From NCBI GenBank assembly GCA_025200525.1, contig CM045763.1:153952246-154016245 (forward strand): a stretch of 64,000 nt of DNA, read 5' to 3'. Every line of letters begins with the position of its first letter. The first letter of the stretch is position 1. A model generated the notes under the pieces. It had not been told where the DNA came from. It ran no database searches and saw only the letters and a list, made by a program, of their open reading frames with translations. The stretch comes from Camellia lanceoleosa (taxonomy: Eukaryota > Streptophyta > Magnoliopsida > Ericales > Theaceae). Of the stretch, positions 58,054-64,000 are shown piece after piece. Position numbers and translations under genes: made by a program.

Positions 58054-58655
58054 TGTGACAATTGAGTTTTGAGGACTGCTCAAGTGGTCATTTGATCGCT
58101 CGAGCGAAGGTTTGTAGCTCTCAGTAGTTTTCTATTTTGCAGGCAAGACCGCTCGAGTGGTGAAGTGGTCGCTCGAGCGTAGTTTTCATGCTCCCAGTAT
58201 TTGCACTATAACTCTGCAAAACTTCTGGAACCTCTTGTTTTTCGCTCGAGTGGTAAAAAGGTCACTCGAGCGATCCGTGCGAAAGTGTATTGTTCACTCG
58301 AACGATGAAAAGTTCGCTCGAGCGGTCTGGTCAGGACAGCTCACTTAAAAGTCAATCCAACTCATTTCTTTTTTACTTTTTCACAAACTCTCGCTTCCTC
58401 TCCCACCCATTTCGAGACCCTAGCCCCAAAATCACTTGGTTCCTTAGCATTTTGCCCTAGATTCACCCTTGATCCTTCAAGATAATTGAAGGGTAAGTCA
58501 AGTTCAAGATATTTACCCATTGTTTTGCAACTTAGAGGAGGCTTTGCTTGGATTCGCCCATTTCGCTTTTAATTGTGAGGTAGGGGTGTTCTTAACTTGT
58601 TATACCCTTAATGTGGAGTCCATATGTGGTAATTTCGTTAGCTACTCATTTGTAG

Positions 58656-58687
<32 letters not shown>

Positions 58688-58780
58688 GTATATATGTATA
58701 TGGGTATGGATAGTGTTTGCTAATAAGTGATTTGGAAGGATGTGCGCAATAATTCATGATTATGGATGGAAGTATGTCTA
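58054..58780 (+). repeat. LTR 5' fragment with CTCGAG motifs
   Basis: Begins TGTGACAATTGAG directly after the satellite. It carries CGCTCGAGCGAAGG, CCGCTCGAGTGG, CGCTCGAGCGTAG, CACTCGAGCGATCC and GCTCGAGCGGTC (58079-58325), and a TA run at 58655-58701. It is cut at 58781 by another LTR in the opposite orientation. The remainder must lie beyond the nested insertions. Confidence 0.75.
58655..58701. repeat. TA microsatellite
   Basis: Runs of TA interrupted by TGTATA. Confidence 0.95.
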
Positions 58781-58990
58781 TGTGACGCTCCAAATTTCTA
58801 GCCTAAATGATAATACAACAATCATGGCTCTTTGAAGGAAAACCAAATATAAATCTCTAAACATACATTCCATGATACAATAGTTCTTCATGCAATAATA
58901 CATTAATCCAACAACAAGAAATAAACAAATAAATACCCCCAAGGGTTTACAAGTTTCCAAGGCTTGAGCCTGGTTACACAAAACCGTTAT
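58781..58990 (-). repeat. LTR inner-end fragment, minus orientation
   Basis: TGTGACGCTCCAAATTTC and about 200 following bases closely match the start of the solo LTR at 41597. It is interrupted at 58991 by the Ogre-like element. Confidence 0.85.
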
Positions 58991-61900
58991 TGTAGACACC
59001 CCCATTTTTGACCGTCCTCAAGACTTGGACGTCACCGTTTGAACACTCGGTGATCATCCACGTTTGTGTTCATCTCGAGTTCCCGGAGGTCTCGGCTACA
59101 CACCTTGCCTTAGGATCTCCCGACTCGACTGTTTTGTATTTGGTTTTGCACCAAACACTTGTGTTTTGCCTTGCAGGGGCAGGGAATGCCTTGTGAGGCA
59201 TCCCCACACATCATCGGCCATGGCTAGAGGCCACCGGCCAGTGTTTTGTTGCCATCGGCCATATGTATGGCCGGTCGGCATTCTTTTTGGCCGATCAACC
59301 ATTTATTTTGTCAAAATGGCATTTTTGGTTAGCCGATCACTGTTCATCTATTTTTGCAGATATTTCTATGCCGTGTGATGATAGGCATACACTAACTCCC
59401 CTCCATACACGTGTATGGAGGGATCTCCCTCTTGCCTAGCTTACTTGAGAAGCTTTACAAGAGAGAGCTCTATAAGAGGGAGCCTCTTCTCCCTCCATTA
59501 GGGTTAGACAAAAAAGAGTCCAGAGGAGCTCTGAGTTAGGGTTAGGTCTTGTGTATCTATTTCTATCTCTATCTCCCTTTCTTTTTGCCTTAAGGTGTTT
59601 TGTGCTTAGTTTTGCACACAAACACCTAGAGTTACACTTTCCTTGAGCTATTGAGGTACTAAGGAACTATTTTCAGAGGTTTTGAGCTAACGAAAGCAGC
59701 TAGAACTCCATCCTTGAAGGGGTCTACAAGGGTAAGTTTTTTATCCCTTTTTACCCCATTTTTGCACACTCGTTTTGCCTATCTTACAACTATTTTTAGA
59801 CTTTGTGTATAACCTATAAAAGTTCTATTTTTAAGGGCTTTAAATAGTTGTTTAAGAGTGTTTTGTTGTTTGGGGTTGTTTGACCCCTCTTAGGGCTTGT
59901 TTGGCCCCGTTTTGTGCCATTTTGGTTGAACTCTGGGGCCACTTTGTTTGGGCCTCCTCACCACTGAAATCTTGAGGGATTTCAGTGATGAGGATGGTGC
60001 CTTGAGGTCCTAAGAAGGAGAGGGCCACCCCCCCTCTCCTTGTTTTCCTTGAAAAGGGCCACTTTGGCCTCACATGTGAGCATCTAGTTTAGGTTCATGT
60101 TGGCCATGTCCTAGCTGTTATTTGTGCTTATTTTGACATGTTATAGAACTATTTTATGTTGGTTTAGACACATCTTGCATGCCTTGCATACATGTCTTGT
60201 AATGCCATGTTTTGGCCTTAACATGCTTTAGGCTTTGACTCTTGTTCTAGCATGATTTAGGCCTAGCTTTGTAAAGCTTTTGTGCTTGTTTTACCATGTT
60301 GAAGTTCTATTTTTGGTTGCTTTGGTCGACCATGTCATGCTTAGTATAGCCTCTTTGCATTCTTGGCTTGTGAGCCTCAAGTACTTGGACCATTATTGCA
60401 TGCTTTGCTTGTTTTGATTAGTTGGTTTGGCACCTCCCTTTCATGCAATTTCAGAGCTTATAATGCATGCCATATATCCATGTATAGCCTCTTTTAAGTG
60501 TGCTTAGAAGTTGCTCTTTATGCCTAAGTGTTGGTCCTTGTGTGCATGCATGTTTGCATGTCATTTTGCCTTCATTCTTGAGCATGTTGGCCACTGTTTT
60601 GGGCTTAGTATAGAGCTGCCCAAATTAGTTTAAGTCCGTAGTTCGCATGTTATTGAATGCTCACCTTGTGTGTTGTTGCATATTTGTGTGCTATTGCATG
60701 ATTGAATGAAGTCACATGTTTGTTTGCATGCTTGAACATCCATGTTGCATCTAGCATGCTTGTTGGTTTGCATTACCTCATGCCTTGCATGCTTGTTTGC
60801 ATAGGTCGTATGCCTAGTATGCATTGTGTATTACTTGCTTGCATGCTCACTTTGCATACTTAGTTCCACGTCTAGGTTGCATCACTTTGGGCATGCATGC
60901 CTTGCCTCTTGAATTGAGTATGATAGAGGTTGGGTTTCATTTGTTTGTTTGTGTGCATTTCATTTGAAATCAAAGTGCATAATTGGTTTCTTGGGCCATC
61001 ACGTATTGAAATGCGCGATTGGTGGTCCGAGAACCAAGGACCATGTCCCTTTGAGTCACAAACATGATAAGGGATGTGTTGGTGCATACATTTGCTTGAA
61101 ATGCCTTGCCTTGCCATGCCATGGTTTTCCCTCTGCTACTGTCAAAATAGGTTCTGCAGGAAGATTTGGCCGGTCGACTACTCAGAGTGCCGATCGACCA
61201 AAAATCTGTGGCTGATAGCTGCATTTGTGGCCGATGACTACCAACCCAAGGCCGGTGATGATTTCCCTTGGCCGGTGGCATTTCCTAGCATCCAGTTAGT
61301 ACACCCTGAGACTTTGGCGATCTTGAGGAGGAAGCGAGCGAGGAAAGCAGATGACTTGTGCATGGTAGTGGCCTTTCGAGCAGAACCGAGCGCGCATGCA
61401 TTGGACCCTCTTCCCGAGGCTACTGTTTGCTATTTTCTTAGATTAGTTAATTTGCTTAGCTAATTTAATTTGTCTGTAATATTTAATTAGCTTGTAGGTT
61501 AATTAATTGTATTATTCTTTTGGTCCCTTTGAGCAAGGGCGAATTTGTAATAAGTGTGGGTGCGTGCGTGTATGTCTTCCAACCCCCACCTCTTTCTCCC
61601 TTTTACTTACCTACTTTTGATGGTTAGTATTAGGCCATGTTTAATTTAGCATACCTTATGCTATGCATGCGTACATCATTCATCAGTATTGCATGCACCG
61701 GGCTCGACGCATCATGCTAACTGCATAAGTATTTCAAATCTAACTTGAATACGTGCATCGAATTGTTGCATTTCACATGCCATTCTAGGATTAGCCGAGC
61801 CTATCCTGATTGCATTCTGTATGTGTTGCATTAGGCACTTAACATGAACTAGGATCATGTACGATTACTAACTAGCTCATTGTTTTGGCACGGAGTACGA

Positions 61901-62556
61901 CGTAAGTATTTTTGCTTTAGCATCTTGCATGAGTGTGAATGTTAATATGACAGCATGCTTACCATGTGGCTAAATGCTTATGTGATATAAACTGTCTGAA
62001 TGCCTGTGGGTGAAGGTTGGATTGTTTGAGTTGGAACAACTCATTGTAATCCGTGTTTTAGCCTACTCGCGAGTAGCAAATTTTAAAACATTTTCCGAAC
62101 GAACGGATATGCAATGCTTTGTTCCAAATTAGGCGATCTAGTCTATACTTTTGTGTTGTGCGCATCACATAGTAAGATTAGCTAATTAACCGGAATAAGA
62201 ACACATAACGTTTTCAAAATTAGATATCATGGTTAGTAGAGGCGGTCTTCGGATCGGGCGAGAGGGGGTGCTCGTAGCTGACCTTCCCTGATCGTACCCA
62301 AGTTCCCGAGCCGAGGCAACTTTGGTGATGACGGACACGTGGCCTTTGGCAACGAGTCAAGGTTTCCTAAATTCTCCCAAAATAAAATATTTAGGTGGCG
62401 ACTCTGTGTCTGGCGAAGCAGTCCATGTTTGGCACTTCTTTCTAAAAATCTATTTTTCAAAACGATTTGCCGGATTTGGACTCTTTGGTTCAGATTAGGA
62501 ATCGACAACAAAATCGAGTCCAAACTGTAGAGTGAGGCCCTCGGGGCGTGTCTACA
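58991..62556 (+). repeat. 5' LTR of the Ogre/Tat-like element
   Basis: 3566 bp. It contains GGCCGGTCG/GGCCGAT motif clusters (59205-59345 and 61160-61280), a 24-bp palindrome (59399-59422), a possible TATA box (CTATAAGAGG near 59470) and a GCATGC-rich stretch (60165-60910). The right border is fixed by the primer site. Confidence 0.8.
59399..59422. other. Perfect 24-bp palindrome
   Basis: CCCTCCATACAC is followed immediately by its reverse complement, with no spacer. The centre is CACGTG, a G-box. It lies about 50 bases upstream of CTATAAGAGG. Confidence 0.95.
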
Positions 62557-62561
62557 GTTTC

Positions 62562-62579
62562 TGGCGACTCCGTTGGGGA
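62562..62579 (+). other. Primer-binding site (arginine tRNA type)
   Basis: TGGCGACTCCGTTGGGGA, five bases after the LTR end. It is of the type reported for Ogre/Tat elements and distinct from the TGGTATCAGAGC sites elsewhere in the window. Confidence 0.75.
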
Positions 62580-63316
62580 TTTAAAGAGCTTGACTCGAAC
62601 TCGTGATATCCTATTTTGATTTCACTTATGTGTTTCTTTGCATTACATGTGCATTGGTGCGCCTAGGACACCGTGTTTTCTATCTGCCATTCCTAAACGG
62701 TTTGCTGGAGGCTTGTCTTGTCAAGGCATGACCATAAGGCTAACCAGTTATGGGCTCTGACAGTATGGGAACACAAACCCCGGTTTTACCAAGGCACCCT
62801 TTTTGACCATTTGACCTAGTGCATATTCGGAATCCATAGTGACCATTCCAAGATAGGACAGGTTGCTTACTCGATGTTAGGTTGTTTGAAACCGCTACGT
62901 GCGTGGTGAAACCCTAGCTCCTGACAAAATAGGACAGGGAAACCCTACCCCAACATAGGGGTGTTTTGGCTCTCTCTTATTTGCTATGTGCTTTTAGAGT
63001 GTATCTCTACAGGAACGTACATACCAGTTTGCAAGTCTGGGGCATCAGGCCTGAGGGCATCGATGTCGATGCTTGTGAGAATCGATTATATCATGGTGTC
63101 GATTTGATATTTTGGGAACGATAATTTGAAACGGTGATCGATCGATTGGAAATAATTGTTTGGTTGTACTTCTGTCTGTTCTGATAAAGTTGGGCTGAAA
63201 TGCTGCATGTTTTTTCCCTTTTTGTTCAGAGATTCAGTACAGAATAGCCAGTATTCTCCTTCGCTGAGGCAAGGCAGGTATCTGATCCGTCAGTAACCGT
63301 TCAGTTCAGTGGACTC
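62580..63316 (+). other. Leader of the Ogre/Tat-like element
   Basis: No convincing open frame. It is mixed-composition sequence between primer site and the first long frame. Confidence 0.5.
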
Positions 63317-63991
63317 ATGACGACCCAAAGTTCAGAGGAAATAGTGGTTATGGCAGCCGCATTAGATCAAGGAATCACTCTGCAAAGTGAGACCAATGTT
63401 GATGTACCGCATCCGCCCAGGTCGCCTGTCGCGCACCCGATCTGGACCCCCCAGTTGTATCAGGCTCGGGATTCCACCACGCTCGAGTTGATGGGAATGA
63501 TCGGTGACCTCCAGAGGTCTGTGGCTGATCTCACCTACGGGATGTCGGCTTCGCCACCAACTGCATCATATGTCGGGAATTTTGTACCGCAGGAGCCCCC
63601 GCTACTGGGACGGATTGTGATCGAGCTCAGTCAACCAGAGGTTGCCTCCAGCTACAACAATGACGTGTCAACAACAACTGGGTTTCGCTCTGATATAACA
63701 ACCCAAACCCTCGATCAGGCTGAGGCCAGAGGTAAGAACAAAGTGGGAACAGATGCTGATCCTATTGAACAGCTGCTGTGGGCAGTTGAGGCTTTGAAAG
63801 CCGGGGGGATGAATAAGCAGCAAATATCCGCAGTCGTGGCCAAGACTATGGATGATGCTTTCCCCACTCCAACCAAGGAGAGTTTCCGTCAGGCGAAAAA
63901 CCGAGATAGGCCCCGTCACGCCAGAGCAGTTCCAGTCATTCCCGGGAAAAGATCAGAAAGCCAAGGCAGTGCCTGCCGACCCTTTTGCTAG
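63317..63991 (+). CDS. N-terminal gag-like open frame of the Ogre/Tat-like element
   Basis: An open frame of 224 residues from ATG 63317 to a stop at 63989-63991. It begins MTTQSSEEIVVMAAALDQG and has a proline-rich stretch and a possible short helix (TLELMGMIGDLQRSVADL). A later part, DPIEQLLWAVEALKAGGMNKQQ, is predicted helical by eye. I do not recognise a named domain. The position just after an Ogre-like leader suggests gag or the extra 5' frame found in Ogre elements. Codon use is more GC-rich than the surroundings. The last 15 or so residues (KRSESQGSACRPFC) look unlike the rest, so a frameshift near 63940 may cut a longer protein. Confidence 0.5.
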   Translation: MTTQSSEEIVVMAAALDQGITLQSETNVDVPHPPRSPVAHPIWTPQLYQARDSTTLELMGMIGDLQRSVADLTYGMSASPPTASYVGNFVPQEPPLLGRIVIELSQPEVASSYNNDVSTTTGFRSDITTQTLDQAEARGKNKVGTDADPIEQLLWAVEALKAGGMNKQQISAVVAKTMDDAFPTPTKESFRQAKNRDRPRHARAVPVIPGKRSESQGSACRPFC

Positions 63992-64000
63992 TGCGTCCAG

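Larger units (their letters stand above)
58991..64000 (+). mobile_element. 5' half of an Ogre/Tat-like Ty3/gypsy element
   Basis: A 3.6-kb LTR with TGTAGACAC and GTGTCTACA ends is followed by a TGGCGACTCC primer site, a 0.7-kb leader and the start of an open frame. Long LTRs and this primer site type (arginine tRNA) fit the Tat/Ogre clade, as I recall it from the literature. The element continues past the window. No RT is visible, so the assignment rests on LTR length and primer site. Confidence 0.75.

Noticed and set aside
61074..61463. 129-codon frame in the Ogre-like LTR
   Set aside because: It lies inside a long LTR and overlaps other frames on both strands. No motif was recognised.
62233..62530. 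Frames on both strands near the Ogre-like LTR end
   Set aside because: They overlap each other within the LTR terminus, with no domain and no start context.
1..64000. Host genes, tRNA or rRNA
   Set aside because: I looked for non-transposon protein motifs and for tRNA or rRNA cores and saw none. The only tRNA-like pieces are retrotransposon primer sites.

Overview
The window looks like plant nuclear DNA, most likely eudicot pericentromeric heterochromatin. I see no host protein gene, rRNA or tRNA. Almost everything is LTR retrotransposon, solo or broken LTR, one DNA transposon, or a tandem satellite. Evidence for a plant: Ty3/gypsy chromoviruses with a C-terminal chromodomain, a Ty1/copia element, an initiator-tRNA-type primer site (TGGTATCAGAGC), an Ogre/Tat-like 5' end with a TGGCGACTCC-type primer site, and a CACTA element with CACTACAAG ends. 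No species can be named from sequence alone.

Layout. (1) 1-6931: minus-strand Ty3/gypsy element, with decayed gag-pol and a complete LTR at its right end. (2) about 7260-15210: decayed plus-strand Ty1/copia element, split by a 2.8-kb solo LTR (9940-12744, TSD acagg). (3) about 15211-23699: plus-strand gypsy element whose integrase is split by another solo LTR (19356-21233). (4) 23700-24484: low complexity. (5) 24485-58053: one long tandem-repeat array, all copies in the same orientation. It is broken by a solo LTR (24965-26963), a complete 9.3-kb gypsy element (27267-36567, TSD tattt), a CACTA element (39758-40868, TSD gta), a solo LTR (41597-43512, TSD cttac), an LTR fragment (43608-44027), and a 9.5-kb block holding an internally deleted gypsy element (45748-53161, TSD ggttt). 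(6) 58054-64000: three LTRs abutting in series, ending in the 5' half of an Ogre/Tat-like element.

The satellite has two zones. The left zone shows a higher-order repeat of about 307 bp (three roughly 102-bp monomers). The right zone is built of plain 100-bp monomers, each made of five degenerate 20-bp pieces.

All coding sequence belongs to transposons, and every copy is disabled. The 27267-36567 element is closest to intact: one gag-pol frame with five in-frame stops. The strongest unexplained signals are non-coding. Several LTRs from different elements share a hairpin with compensating and wobble pairs, a roughly 100-bp conserved box, and a CTCACCCTAT module. Most LTRs also carry a cluster of a short GC-rich motif, often palindromic, and the core differs between families (CTCGAG, CACGTG, GTCGAC, GGCCGAG, GGCCGGTCG).
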